Source: Nitrogeniibacter sp041600915
GTDB lineage: Bacteria > Pseudomonadota > Gammaproteobacteria > Burkholderiales > Rhodocyclaceae
Reading direction: 5' to 3'
Assembly (NCBI GenBank): GCA_041600915.1
Contig: JBFIJC010000001.1
Location: 28,274-92,273, forward strand
DNA length: 64,000 nucleotides
Each line of letters starts with the position of its first letter. Position 1 is the first letter of the stretch. Positions 1 to 8,052 of this stretch are shown piece after piece. Made by a program: the position numbers and the translations under genes. Below the pieces are notes generated by a model. The model ran no database searches. It was not told the DNA's origin and saw nothing but the letters and a program-made list of their open reading frames with translations.

Positions 1-83
1 CGCAGCGCGGTCGTTATAGTATTAACCCATGGACAGCCCGTTGCTGACCACCGCGCCTCGGGGATCAGGGGCAGGAGACTAAA

Positions 84-302
84 ATGGAACAAGCCAACCA
101 AATGCCTGAAATCGGCGAAGTGTTTGCAGCTCAAGGGGCAGAAGACCTGATCTACATGGGCGACCATCTCATCGTGCGCAACGCCGACAAGAAAACGGAA
201 CGCCGCATCGATCTCACCGAGCAAATGATCGCCGCCATCCCGACCCAGTATGCGCGCTACCGCGCCTGGATTAGCCGCCCCGGCACCCACATGGGCGTGT
301 AA
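84..302 (+). CDS. Small phage protein of unknown function (72 aa)
   Basis: A good ribosome binding site (AGGAG, 7 nt spacing) precedes the ATG. The product is soluble and mixed alpha/beta in composition, with no recognised domain or membrane segment. It is the first of four closely packed small genes before the late promoter, so it probably belongs to the end of the early or middle region. Function unknown. Confidence 0.65.
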   Translation: MEQANQMPEIGEVFAAQGAEDLIYMGDHLIVRNADKKTERRIDLTEQMIAAIPTQYARYRAWISRPGTHMGV

Positions 303-362
303 CAAGCCACCTCAACACGACCAACCGCGACCGGGACACCGCCCGGTCGCACGGAGAACAAA

Positions 363-677
363 ATGAAAGTCACCCAGATCGCAACGGCCGGCGACATGCC
401 ATACACCCACCACTACATGCAGACGATGACGGGAGAGGAGACCACGACGCACACCATGTCCGCGCCAGTGCACTTGGTCTCGATCGCAGCAGATCATGCA
501 GACGCAGAGGTGGTTGTGTTTGGAGATGACACCCTCGGAATTGAAATCGGCGGCAGGTTGTGGGCCGCCGAGGAACCGCACAGCGTAATGCGCCCGGCCG
601 CAAAGCTGCCCAGAGAGGTGTGGCAATACTGCAATTTGGCAATGGGCCGCAACGGCGACACTTATGCGCGAGGATAA
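363..677 (+). CDS. Small phage protein of unknown function (104 aa)
   Basis: GGAG lies 7 nt upstream of the ATG. The N-terminal third is rich in His, Met and Thr; the middle (about residues 36-70) alternates hydrophobic and acidic residues as in a small beta domain. No recognised family. Its end overlaps the start of the next gene by 14 nt, which suggests translational coupling within the same small operon. Confidence 0.6.
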   Translation: MKVTQIATAGDMPYTHHYMQTMTGEETTTHTMSAPVHLVSIAADHADAEVVVFGDDTLGIEIGGRLWAAEEPHSVMRPAAKLPREVWQYCNLAMGRNGDTYARG

Positions 678-870
678 CAACCACCCCAACCGCAACTGGC
701 GCCGCACCATGCGCGCGGCGTCAGACGCCTACATCTCCCGCTACCGCTGGCCGGATGGCGGGGTACAGATGATGACGCCCGAGCAGTTGCACGGGCTCAT
801 CGCTGACGCGTATCAGGCTGGGTACACGGAGGGGCGGGCGAGTGCGCAGCGCCGGAGGTCGGGGCCATGA
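664..870 (+). CDS. Small phage protein of unknown function (68 aa)
   Basis: Overlaps the previous gene by 14 nt and the next by 4 nt (ATGA), so it sits inside a tightly coupled run. The C-terminal half (ADAYQAGYTEG) resembles the helical tail common in small phage proteins of unknown role. The start is uncertain: ATG 664 has no clear ribosome binding site, and internal ATGs at 709-712 and 769-774 are alternatives. Confidence 0.5.
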   Translation: MREDNNHPNRNWRRTMRAASDAYISRYRWPDGGVQMMTPEQLHGLIADAYQAGYTEGRASAQRRRSGP

Positions 871-1076
871 CCCATGACGATCTACAGGCCTGGCAGGCCC
901 GCATGGGCCTGTCGCAACGCGGCGCTGCTGAGGCGCTGGGCGTATCCCTCAGCACATATCAGGCATGGGCACGCGGGCATGACGTGCGCACCGGTCGGGC
1001 GGTCACCATCGATCGGCGCACGGCTTTGGCATGTGCCGCGATCGAGTCTGGACTTCTCCCGACAGGAGATTCGTGA
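867..1076 (+). CDS. XRE/Cro-like helix-turn-helix protein (69 aa)
   Basis: Residues about 14-36 (GLSQRGAAEALGVSLSTYQAW) read as a helix-turn-helix of the XRE type, with the usual small residue at the turn and a Trp after the recognition helix. It is a compact single-domain protein like Cro-type or late-gene regulators. It starts at an ATGA overlap with the preceding gene and lies just upstream of the promoter-terminator pair at 1091-1187. It could regulate that promoter; the target is inference. Confidence 0.7.
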   Translation: MTHDDLQAWQARMGLSQRGAAEALGVSLSTYQAWARGHDVRTGRAVTIDRRTALACAAIESGLLPTGDS

Positions 1077-1090
1077 CGTGTCGTGGCCAG

Positions 1091-1119
1091 TTGCAATCCA
1101 CGTCGTGTCCTGATATAAC
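1091..1119 (+). promoter_or_regulatory. Candidate late promoter (extended -10)
   Basis: TTGCAA at 1091-1096 and TATAAC at 1114-1119 are separated by 17 nt. TG one base before the -10 hexamer makes it an extended -10 element. Start of transcription would be near 1126. It is the only convincing sigma-70-like promoter between the small genes and terS, and it is followed about 25 nt later by a terminator. Confidence 0.6.
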
Positions 1120-1150
1120 CGTTTCCGCATACAGTGAAGAACTGTCACCC

Positions 1151-1187
1151 AAGCCCGCAGGCGAAAGCCGAGCGGGCTTTTTGTTTG
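1151..1187 (+). terminator. Rho-independent terminator close to the late promoter
   Basis: An 8-bp stem AAGCCCGC / GCGGGCTT (1151-1158 with 1172-1179) is followed by a T-rich tract. A small hairpin (ACAGT/ACTGT near 1131-1145) precedes it. Transcripts from the 1091-1119 promoter would be only about 60 nt unless anti-terminated, an arrangement like lambda pR'-tR'. Confidence 0.8.
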
Positions 1188-1512
1188 CCTTCCTCCGGAC
1201 GATCAGGTGCCACTTGTGAGGACGATGGAGGCGGGCACAGCACTGCTCCAACGCGCGAGGCTTCACCCAGCGGCGCCAGGGCCACAATCGACGGCATCCG
1301 CGCGCCCGGCGGAACATATCGCCGAAATCAGCCAGCCGCATCGGCGGCGCTTATGGCCGCGGGACGCTGTAACCCGCAAGGAACCGCGTCACCCGCAAAG
1401 GAGGTGATCCGTCCGAGCGGGTGAGAGGCCCGCAGCGCCGAGGAGCGTAGAGGCGCGCAGATCCCGCAGCTGGAGACATTCACGCCGGACCACACGCCAC
1501 GGAGCGCGACGC
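1188..1512 (+). other. Untranslated leader ahead of the packaging operon
   Basis: 325 nt with no convincing gene. It contains AAAGGAGGTGATCC at 1397-1410, a 14-nt perfect complement of the 16S rRNA 3' tail, but no start codon at usable spacing: the nearest GTG, at 1421, would give only 9 codons. It may hold an antitermination or packaging (cos/pac) site; neither can be shown from sequence alone. Confidence 0.4.
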
Positions 1513-1878
1513 ATGAGCATGAAGAACCGCGCGCCGCGCCGGCACCTGTTGAACTGCCTGATCGTTGCCGCCCTGTTGTGGGTGGCGACGCTCAAGTACA
1601 AGACCTACCTTTTCACGCGCCGCTCGCTGCACTTCCGCGGGCTGATACCGCATGCCGGCGTAGCGTCATCACAGAGATACCGCCGACTTGTGGTGGTCGA
1701 GTACGTGCCGCCGAAGTCCCGGCTCTGGAGTCGAGACAACTTCCTGTTGTTGTTCCGCGGCCGGTACCGGGTCTGGGAGTTCCGCGCGGTGAGGAGTCGC
1801 ACCGTCGGGACGCTCAATGAGGCGAAACAGCTTCTCTCCGGTGTCCAGGAAGCGCGAAACACCCCATGCAAACCCTGA
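1513..1878 (+). CDS. Small membrane protein of unknown function (121 aa)
   Basis: GGAG 7 nt before the ATG supports this start; a second ATG lies two codons later. A basic N-terminus (residues 1-10) precedes one hydrophobic segment (about 11-26), then a very Arg-rich soluble part. Topology would place the C-terminal part in the periplasm or anchor a basic domain at the membrane. It is the first gene of the packaging operon, 12 nt before terS. No family recognised. Confidence 0.55.
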   Translation: MSMKNRAPRRHLLNCLIVAALLWVATLKYKTYLFTRRSLHFRGLIPHAGVASSQRYRRLVVVEYVPPKSRLWSRDNFLLLFRGRYRVWEFRAVRSRTVGTLNEAKQLLSGVQEARNTPCKP

Positions 1879-1890
1879 GAGGCAAAACGA

Positions 1891-2445
1891 ATGGCGTACT
1901 GCGGAGCAAAGACCCGCAGCGGCCAGCCATGCCGTAACAGGGCAATGAGCAATGGCCGCTGCCGGATGCACGGAGGGAAAGCGGCCGAGACGCATGCCGG
2001 CAATCAACACGCTCGGAAACACGGGATTTACAGCAGCATTCTGACGGACGAAGAGCGCGATCTGTGGGACGCCGTCGAGCTGGGGAAGGTCGATGACGAG
2101 CTTAGGCTTTGCCGGCTTCGGCTCATGCGGACAATCCGAGCGGAGACGGAGTCGGGAAACCTCCCAGAGCTTGAGGAGCAGATCGAGCGCAGCAGCGGAT
2201 CGGAGCAGAAGGACGCGGAAGACGGTGAACCTGCCTCCATCCCGCCGTCAGAGCAGCGGTTCAAGCGCAGAGACTACGCCGGCACGGTCGATAGGCTGAT
2301 GGCCAGGATCGAGAGCCTGGAAAAGACCCGGGCCGACCTGATGAAGAAGCTGATCGGCGAAGGCGAAGCTCCTCCTCCGGTGAAGATCGAGATCAGCGTG
2401 AAGGACGCCAGAATCCGTGACGACGATCAACCCGTCACTGAATAG
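1891..2445 (+). CDS. terS: Terminase small subunit
   Basis: DNA-recognition subunit of the packaging motor. The N-terminus has the CGAKTRSGQPC and CRMHGGKA motifs and a following ARKHGIYS, typical of terminase small-subunit-like proteins that carry a short Cys/His-rich basic region (residues 1-45). The rest is charged and helical, suited to oligomerisation. GAGAGG precedes the ATG. The 3' end overlaps terL by 29 nt, so the two subunits are translationally coupled. Confidence 0.8.
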   Translation: MAYCGAKTRSGQPCRNRAMSNGRCRMHGGKAAETHAGNQHARKHGIYSSILTDEERDLWDAVELGKVDDELRLCRLRLMRTIRAETESGNLPELEEQIERSSGSEQKDAEDGEPASIPPSEQRFKRRDYAGTVDRLMARIESLEKTRADLMKKLIGEGEAPPPVKIEISVKDARIRDDDQPVTE

Positions 2446-3703
2446 GCCGCAGGCCAGGTTCCTCACGCTGCCGCACAAGTTCCGGGCGTTCGTTGCCGGG
2501 TTCGGAAGCGGCAAGACGTGGGTAGGATCTTCGGCGCTGTGCAGACACGCCTGGGAGTGGCCTCGCGTCAATGCCGGCTACTTCGCGCCGACGTACCCGC
2601 AGATCCGCGACATCTTCTATCCAACGATTGAGGAAGTCGCGCACGAGTGGGGGATGAAGGCAGACATCCACGAGACGAACAAGGAAGTCCGCCTGTTCGC
2701 CGGCAGCCAGTACAGATGCACGATTCTGTGTCGATCGATGGAGAAGCCTGGCGACATCGTCGGATTCAAGATCGGGAAGGCCCTGGTCGATGAGCTCGAC
2801 GTGATGAAGGCCGAGAAGGCCGCGACCGCCTGGCGAAAGATCATCGCGCGACTGCGACACACCGCCGACGGTCTGCTGAACGGGGTTGATGTGACGACGA
2901 CCCCTGAGGGGTTCAAATTCGTCTATCAGCAGTTCGTGAAAGCGATCCGCGAGAACCCATCGCTCGCGTCGATGTACGGCCTGGTTCAGGCAAGCACGTA
3001 CGACAACGAGGCGAATCTGCCGGACGGCTACATCAACAGCCTGCGCGCCAGCTATCCGCCGCAGCTCATCGGCGCGTATCTTCGAGGCGAATTCACGAAC
3101 CTGGCCAGCGGTTCTGTCTATCCGAACTTCGACAGAAGGTTGAGTCACACCGACGCAGTAGAGCAGCCGGCCGAGCCGCTGCACATCGGCATGGACTTCA
3201 ACGTGCTGAACATGACGGCGATCGTGAGCGTCATCCGGGATGGGCTTCCGATCTCTGTCGGCGAGCTGACTGGCGTTCGCGACACTCCGGCGATGGTGAA
3301 GCTGCTCACGGAGCGGTTCAAGGACCGCGGTCACCCGCTGGCGATCTACCCCGATGCCAGCGGCCAGAACACCAGCAGCAAGAACGCGAGCGAGTCGGAC
3401 CTTTCGATTCTGCGTCAGGCTGGATTCACGATCAGGGTAGATACGCACAACCCGGCAGTTCGTGACAGGGTTCTGGCGGTAAATTCAATGCTGCTCAACG
3501 ACAACGGAGAGCGTCGCTGGAAGATCAACACCGACAGGTGCCAGAAGCTCACTGAAGCGCTCGAGCAACAGGCGTACGGATCGAACAGCGAGCCGGACAA
3601 AACGACCGGACACGACCACCCGAACGACGCGGTCGGCTACTTCATCGCCAACCGGTACCCGATCGTGAAGCGCCTCGCTGTTGTGCAGCAGCTGCGCATG
3701 TGA
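2417..3703 (+). CDS. terL: Terminase large subunit
   Basis: ATP-driven DNA translocase and nuclease (428 aa). The Walker A motif AGFGSGKT is at residues 27-34, Walker B-like ALVDELD near 124-130. The RNase H-like nuclease has acidic residues at D259 (GMDFNV), D313 (YPDASG) and D404 (HPNDAVGY), the expected triad. It begins with GTG inside the end of terS; no in-frame ATG lies near. The headful or cos mechanism cannot be told from this alone. Confidence 0.95.
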   Translation: MTTINPSLNRPQARFLTLPHKFRAFVAGFGSGKTWVGSSALCRHAWEWPRVNAGYFAPTYPQIRDIFYPTIEEVAHEWGMKADIHETNKEVRLFAGSQYRCTILCRSMEKPGDIVGFKIGKALVDELDVMKAEKAATAWRKIIARLRHTADGLLNGVDVTTTPEGFKFVYQQFVKAIRENPSLASMYGLVQASTYDNEANLPDGYINSLRASYPPQLIGAYLRGEFTNLASGSVYPNFDRRLSHTDAVEQPAEPLHIGMDFNVLNMTAIVSVIRDGLPISVGELTGVRDTPAMVKLLTERFKDRGHPLAIYPDASGQNTSSKNASESDLSILRQAGFTIRVDTHNPAVRDRVLAVNSMLLNDNGERRWKINTDRCQKLTEALEQQAYGSNSEPDKTTGHDHPNDAVGYFIANRYPIVKRLAVVQQLRM

Positions 3704-3728
3704 CAGACAACATCAAGAGGCCTCCCGC

Positions 3729-5120
3729 ATGACCGCATCCGTCCTCACCGAATCTGCCGCTGTCGCGAGCATGTCGCGCCACTGGCCGATGCTGCGCGCG
3801 TTGCTCGGCGGGACGGCTTCCATGCGGGATGCTGGCAAAGCGTTTCTTCCGCAGTGGCCGAACGAGGACGACGATAGCTACAAGGCACGACTGGCCGTCG
3901 CCACGCTCTACCCGGCATATGGCCGCACCGTCGAAGTGCTCGCCGGCAAGCCGTTCTCGAAGCCGCTCACGCTGGGCGAGAACGTACCGGCGCGAATCGC
4001 TGCATGGATGACCGACGCCGACATGCTCGGTCGGAACCTGCACACCTTCGCGGCCGACGTGATGACCGATTGCATCGGGTACGGGCCGTCCGGCGTGCTG
4101 GTCGATTTCCCGCGCGCCGATGGTGTTCGCACCGTGGCCGACGAGCGCGCCGCCGGTGCCCGCCCGTACCTCGTCCGCTACTCACCTGGCACTGTGCTCG
4201 GGTGGCGGACGGTTCGCGAGGGCGGGGCGACGAAGCTCACACAGCTCCGACTGCTCGAGATCGTCCATGAGGATGACGGCGATTTCGGTGAGAAGGAGAT
4301 CGAGCAGGTTCGTGTGCTGACGCCCGGGGCCTGGGAGGTCTGGCGCAAGTCCGAGTCTGGCGACAGCAGCGGAAGCTGGGTCAAGGTCGATGAGGGCACG
4401 ACGACACTCTCGGCAATCCCGTTCGTGTTCTTCTACGGGAAGCAATCTGGGTTCGGAGTGTCCGATGCGCCGATCCTCGACCTGGCCTTCCAGAACGTCG
4501 AGCACTGGCAGAGCAACAGCGATCAACAGACGATCCTGCATGTGGCGAGGGTGCCTATCCTTGCCGTGATCGGGGCAGAAGGAGAAACCTCGATCACCGT
4601 CGGCGCGAAGTCTGCAGTCAAGCTTCCGAGTGGCGCGGACATGCGATTCGTCGAGCACTCCGGCGCCGCGATCGAGGCCGGACGGCAGTCACTGAAGGAT
4701 CTCGAGGACCGCATGCGCCAGGCCGGCGCAGAGATGCTGGTGATGAAGTCCGGCAGCATGACGGCCACACAGAACCAGAACGAGGCCGAGGCGAACAGGT
4801 CCGCGCTTCAGCGGATCGTTGAGAGTGTCGAAGACGGTCTGGATCAGTGCTTGCAGTTCGCGGCCGACTGGGTCGGCGAGGCCAACGGCGGGAACGTGTC
4901 GCTGTTCAAGGACTTCGGGGCTCTGTCTCTGGCCGAAGCGATGCAAGACCTGATGACCATGAAACTTAGCGACGAGACGCGATTCGAAGAAGCGCAGCGC
5001 CGGGGTCTGATCGCACCGGACCGCAAGTGGGAAGACGAGCGCGATCGACTGAACGAGCAGGGCCCGGCGCTTGGTTCGATTGGCGCTTCCGGCGGCGAAG
5101 ACGATGGCAACGGTCAATGA
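3729..5120 (+). CDS. Portal protein (DUF4055-like)
   Basis: 463 residues when started at ATG 3729, which has GAGG upstream; upstream in-frame residues are Cys-rich and not portal-like. The N-terminus (WPNEDDDSYKARL, then GRTVEVLAGKPFSK) and the middle (GKQSGFGVSDAPILDLAFQNVEHWQ) match the DUF4055 portal group as I know it. It would form the dodecameric ring at the capsid vertex, binding terminase. Its 3' end overlaps the MuF-type gene by 17 nt. Confidence 0.85.
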   Translation: MTASVLTESAAVASMSRHWPMLRALLGGTASMRDAGKAFLPQWPNEDDDSYKARLAVATLYPAYGRTVEVLAGKPFSKPLTLGENVPARIAAWMTDADMLGRNLHTFAADVMTDCIGYGPSGVLVDFPRADGVRTVADERAAGARPYLVRYSPGTVLGWRTVREGGATKLTQLRLLEIVHEDDGDFGEKEIEQVRVLTPGAWEVWRKSESGDSSGSWVKVDEGTTTLSAIPFVFFYGKQSGFGVSDAPILDLAFQNVEHWQSNSDQQTILHVARVPILAVIGAEGETSITVGAKSAVKLPSGADMRFVEHSGAAIEAGRQSLKDLEDRMRQAGAEMLVMKSGSMTATQNQNEAEANRSALQRIVESVEDGLDQCLQFAADWVGEANGGNVSLFKDFGALSLAEAMQDLMTMKLSDETRFEEAQRRGLIAPDRKWEDERDRLNEQGPALGSIGASGGEDDGNGQ

Positions 5121-6207
5121 GGAGCTGCTCGACGCGGCTGTCTCGCACCAGATAGACCAGACCAGGTACAGCACCGGCGCAGTCCGACGGATCATCGCGA
5201 TCCTGAACCGGACCGATGCCGACCTGTTCGCGCAGCTCGTGGCAGCGCTGGAACGGATGCCGGCCGGCGGATTCTCGGTGGATCGTCTGGACGCGCTGCT
5301 GCAGTCTGTGCGGGCGCTGAACGAGCGGGCATACGCGGCTGTGCGCCAGGGCATCGAGGGCGAGCTGCGAGCGTATGCCGACTACGAGGCCGGCTACCAG
5401 CTGCAGCTGTTCCAGGCGACGCTGCCGGTGCAGGTGAGCGTCGCTGCGGTGTCCGTCGAGCAGGCCTACGCCGCTGCGCTGGCCAGGCCGTTTCAGGGCC
5501 GGCTGTTGCGCGAATGGGCCGCCGGCATCGAGGCTGATCGGATGGTCCGCATTCGGGACGCGCTGCGTGTCGGGTACGTGGAAGGGCAGACAATTGACCA
5601 GATGGTCCGACGCATCCGCGGTACCCTGGCACGCGGCTACGAAGACGGGATCATCGAGATCGACCGGCGGAATGCTGCTGCGGTTGTGAGAACGGCCACC
5701 CAGCACGTCGCTGGCACAGTGCGGGATCGGTTCATCGAATCCAACTCAGACCTGATCGCCGCAGAGACCTGGGTCAGCACGCTGGACGGACGGACGTCGC
5801 ACCCGTGCCGGATCCGAGACGGGCTGCGCTACACAGCGGGCGATCATAAGCCGATCGGGCACAAGGTGCCGTGGGGCGCCGGTCCCGGCCGGCTGCACTG
5901 GAACTGCCGGTCTGGCAGCGTCCCGGTGCTCAAGAGCTGGCGAGAGCTCGGAATCGATGAGGATGAACTTCCGGCCAACACCCGTGCCAGCATGGACGGA
6001 CAGGTGCCAGAGGACATGACCTACGCGCAGTGGCTGAAGAAGCAGAGCGCAGCGCGACAGAACGACGTCCTTGGGCCCACTCGCGGAAAGCTGTTCAGAG
6101 CCGGGAAGCTTGAGATGGACCGGTTCTACGACGACAAGGGCCGGTGGCTTTCGCTCGACGAGATGCGCGAGCGCGACGCGGCGGCATTCAAGCGCGCTGG
6201 CGTCTAG
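5104..6207 (+). CDS. MuF-type head morphogenesis protein
   Basis: 367 residues from ATG 5104. The N-terminal two thirds is helical. The C-terminal part has the MuF hallmark: TAETWVSTLDGRTSHPC-like stretch near residues 218-236, then GAGPGRLHWNCRS at about 258-270, with conserved Cys/His. Such proteins are minor head proteins that help portal and capsid assembly and may be ejected with DNA. The gene overlaps the portal gene, the usual neighbour. Confidence 0.88.
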   Translation: MATVNEELLDAAVSHQIDQTRYSTGAVRRIIAILNRTDADLFAQLVAALERMPAGGFSVDRLDALLQSVRALNERAYAAVRQGIEGELRAYADYEAGYQLQLFQATLPVQVSVAAVSVEQAYAAALARPFQGRLLREWAAGIEADRMVRIRDALRVGYVEGQTIDQMVRRIRGTLARGYEDGIIEIDRRNAAAVVRTATQHVAGTVRDRFIESNSDLIAAETWVSTLDGRTSHPCRIRDGLRYTAGDHKPIGHKVPWGAGPGRLHWNCRSGSVPVLKSWRELGIDEDELPANTRASMDGQVPEDMTYAQWLKKQSAARQNDVLGPTRGKLFRAGKLEMDRFYDDKGRWLSLDEMRERDAAAFKRAGV

Positions 6208-6216
6208 AATGACGGG

Positions 6217-6426
6217 ATGGCACTCAAGCTCATCTCCGACAATGACAAGCCGAAGAAGCCGCGCGTGAGGCGCGCGCCGAAGGTGTCACCCTACTGCCCG
6301 GCCTGCGGCGGATCGACATGGATCAGCGGAAATCAGGGTCCGGCCGACATTCTCGAAGGCCCGAAGCCTCGGAAGGTACGGATCTGCGCACACTGCCTTG
6401 CAAAAGGGAAGGTCACAAGTTGGTGA
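6217..6426 (+). CDS. Small zinc-ribbon protein (69 aa)
   Basis: A basic N-terminus (KPKKPRVRRAPK) is followed by CPACGG and CAHC, two CxxC knuckles about 30 residues apart that would bind one zinc. Related zinc-ribbon proteins are frequent in phage head modules; their role is unknown. Starts 9 nt after the MuF-type gene. A terminator at 6455-6478 follows, so it closes this transcription block. Confidence 0.7.
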   Translation: MALKLISDNDKPKKPRVRRAPKVSPYCPACGGSTWISGNQGPADILEGPKPRKVRICAHCLAKGKVTSW

Positions 6427-6454
6427 CTTGACCGCAACAAAATCGAATCGACAG

Positions 6455-6478
6455 CCCGCCGCGAGCGGGTTTTTTTTC
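6455..6478 (+). terminator. Rho-independent terminator before the lysis genes
   Basis: Stem CCCGC / GCGGG (6455-6459 with 6465-6469), five-nt loop, then eight T. It separates the packaging genes from the lysis cassette and may lower lysis gene expression relative to upstream genes. Confidence 0.8.
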
Positions 6479-6501
6479 GACCGAAAGACAGGAGTTCCCG
6501 A

Positions 6502-6750
6502 ATGGAGCAACCCGCATCCGAAACAGCCCTCGCAGTTGGTGCGAAAGTCACCACCGCGATGACTCAGGGTGGGGCCGGCGTTGCGATCATTGGCGGGCTG
6601 ACGTTCAACGAGATGGCCATTGTCGTCGGCATCGTTGTCTCCGTGCTGAGCATGGCCGGCAACTGGGCTATCAACTGGTACTGGCAATCTCGGGAACACC
6701 GGCTGAAGGTTGAGCGGTTTGAATGGGAACGGAGGGCGCGAGATGATTAA
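6502..6750 (+). CDS. Holin (probable)
   Basis: 82 residues with one clear membrane segment (about 37-60, MAIVVGIVVSVLSMAGNW) and a weaker hydrophobic, Gly-rich stretch before it (about 22-34). The C-terminus is highly charged, as in holins. It lies directly before and overlaps the endolysin gene. With a signal-anchor endolysin, a pinholin that only depolarises the membrane would be sufficient. ATG with AGGAG upstream. Confidence 0.75.
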   Translation: MEQPASETALAVGAKVTTAMTQGGAGVAIIGGLTFNEMAIVVGIVVSVLSMAGNWAINWYWQSREHRLKVERFEWERRARDD

Positions 6751-7228
6751 GCGTCGCATCATCGCCGCTGCGCTGTCCCTTTCGGCCGCAGGTTTGGTGT
6801 CTCTGGTCGGATACGAGGGTTACACGGACCGGGCCGTCATTCCTATCCCTGGAGACGTTCCTACCATCGGGTTTGGCACGACGGAAGGTGTTCGGCTGGG
6901 CGACACGACGAACCCGCCGAAAGCCTTGGCGCGCGCACTGCGCGACGTGAGCAAATTCGAAGGTGCCATCCAGTCTTGCGTTACGACGCCGCTCTATCAG
7001 AGCGAGTACGACGCATACACCAGCCTGGCCTACAACATCGGCGGATCAGCGTTCTGTGGATCGACCCTTGTTCGAAAACTGAACGCTGGCGACTACGCCG
7101 GTGCGTGCGACCAGATCCTGCGTTGGCGCTACGCCGCCGGGCGTGACTGTTCAGACCCCGCAAGTAAGTGCATCGGCCTGTGGCGCCGTAGGCAGTCAGA
7201 GCACGCCATGTGCAGGGGCGAACAATGA
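6743..7228 (+). CDS. SAR-type endolysin, GH24 lysozyme
   Basis: 161 residues from ATG 6743 (GGAGG upstream), overlapping the holin gene by 8 nt. Residues 6-23 are hydrophobic but Ala/Ser/Gly-rich, as in signal-anchor-release endolysins exported by Sec. The muramidase domain has E25 (GYEGYTD), then GDVPTIGFGTT with D38 and T41. The usual E-x8-D-x5-T spacing is not met, so this belongs to a variant subgroup or the acid has moved. Four Cys downstream could form disulfides controlling activity. Confidence 0.88.
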   Translation: MIKRRIIAAALSLSAAGLVSLVGYEGYTDRAVIPIPGDVPTIGFGTTEGVRLGDTTNPPKALARALRDVSKFEGAIQSCVTTPLYQSEYDAYTSLAYNIGGSAFCGSTLVRKLNAGDYAGACDQILRWRYAAGRDCSDPASKCIGLWRRRQSEHAMCRGEQ

Positions 7229-7407
7229 GCAGCAACAGCAAGACAACGACCGCGATCACGGCGCTGGTGTTGATCCCGCTTGTCGCTCTGAGCGCATGGG
7301 CATACATCGACGGCCAGATCACGTACGAGCAGTACGTCGATCAGTGGGTAGGACCTGCCGGTGTCGTGCTCGGGTTCTGGTTCCGCGGACAAATGGTGGA
7401 GGAGTGA
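7225..7407 (+). CDS. Small membrane protein of the lysis cassette (60 aa)
   Basis: Starts at ATG 7225 overlapping the endolysin stop (ATGA), with AGGGG upstream. Two hydrophobic segments (about 9-28 and 43-56) suggest an integral membrane protein. Position between endolysin and spanin genes suggests an antiholin or second holin, but no family is recognised. Confidence 0.65.
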   Translation: MSSNSKTTTAITALVLIPLVALSAWAYIDGQITYEQYVDQWVGPAGVVLGFWFRGQMVEE

Positions 7408-7408
7408 T

Positions 7409-7807
7409 GTGCCAACGAGACTCTATGGTGTTCTGGCCGGTGTTCTGGCCGTCCTTGTGGCTCTCGCTGTGGCTGGCTGGGGCGGCTACAGCTACCGCGA
7501 CGCGCAGTGCCGCGCTGACGAAGAGCACGCCCGCGCCGAAGTGGCGGACGCCCTTGCTCTCCTTGCACATCGGTACGCTGAAGCCGATGCGGCGGCCACA
7601 GACGCTCGCTCCAAGGCGCGAGCGCTGGCTGACCAGCGTTTGAGGGTGGCGAAGGATGACTCGGATCACCTTCCTGATCGCGCTTGCGGCTGGAGCGCTG
7701 ATGAGCACCGGCTGCTCTCGAACCACTACTGCGCTCGCTTCCCTTCCGCCGCCGGCTGCGTGCCTGACCCGGTGCGAGACCCCGCCGGCGCCGCCCGGGC
7801 CGAATGA
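7409..7807 (+). CDS. Rz: Inner-membrane spanin Rz
   Basis: Starts with GTG 7409 behind a strong GGAGGAG; 132 residues. One N-terminal membrane segment (about residues 6-24) is followed by an Ala/Glu/Arg-rich helical periplasmic part (AEEHARAEVADALALLAHRYAEADAAA region) typical of Rz coiled coils. The Rz1 gene is embedded in its 3' part in the +1 frame, the classic arrangement. Together they fuse inner and outer membranes in the last step of lysis. Confidence 0.85.
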   Translation: MPTRLYGVLAGVLAVLVALAVAGWGGYSYRDAQCRADEEHARAEVADALALLAHRYAEADAAATDARSKARALADQRLRVAKDDSDHLPDRACGWSADEHRLLSNHYCARFPSAAGCVPDPVRDPAGAARAE

Positions 7808-7922
7808 CGACAAGGCGCGCAGGCGTTGGGAGATCGAGGTCATCGATAGCCACGCGAACTGCGGCACCCTGCACGACGACTGCGCCGCCGAGGCGCTGCG
7901 CCGGATGAAGGCGCCGAAGTAG
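7656..7922 (+). CDS. Rz1: Outer-membrane spanin lipoprotein Rz1
   Basis: 88 residues, nested in Rz in another frame and extending 115 nt past it. Signal sequence 1-19 ends in lipobox STGC with C20 as the lipidated residue. A Pro-rich mature part (LPPPAACL, PPAPPGPN) is typical of Rz1. The C-terminal 35 residues are longer and more charged than in lambda Rz1. Partner of Rz. Confidence 0.85.
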   Translation: MTRITFLIALAAGALMSTGCSRTTTALASLPPPAACLTRCETPPAPPGPNDDKARRRWEIEVIDSHANCGTLHDDCAAEALRRMKAPK

Positions 7923-7943
7923 CACGACTGAACCGAATCAGCG

Positions 7944-7981
7944 AGGCCCGACGGGGAAACCCGGCCGGGCCTTTTGCTTTT
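7944..7981 (+). terminator. Terminator after the lysis cassette
   Basis: Stem AGGCCCG / CGGGCCT (7944-7950 with 7966-7972) followed by TTTTGCTTTT. Closes the lysis block before the scaffold gene. Confidence 0.75.
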
Positions 7982-8052
7982 CTGCTGCCAGCGCGGATGC
8001 GAGGCGGTGATACCTGGCCGGATGGCCTCAATTACCTGGAGTTGGATGACTC

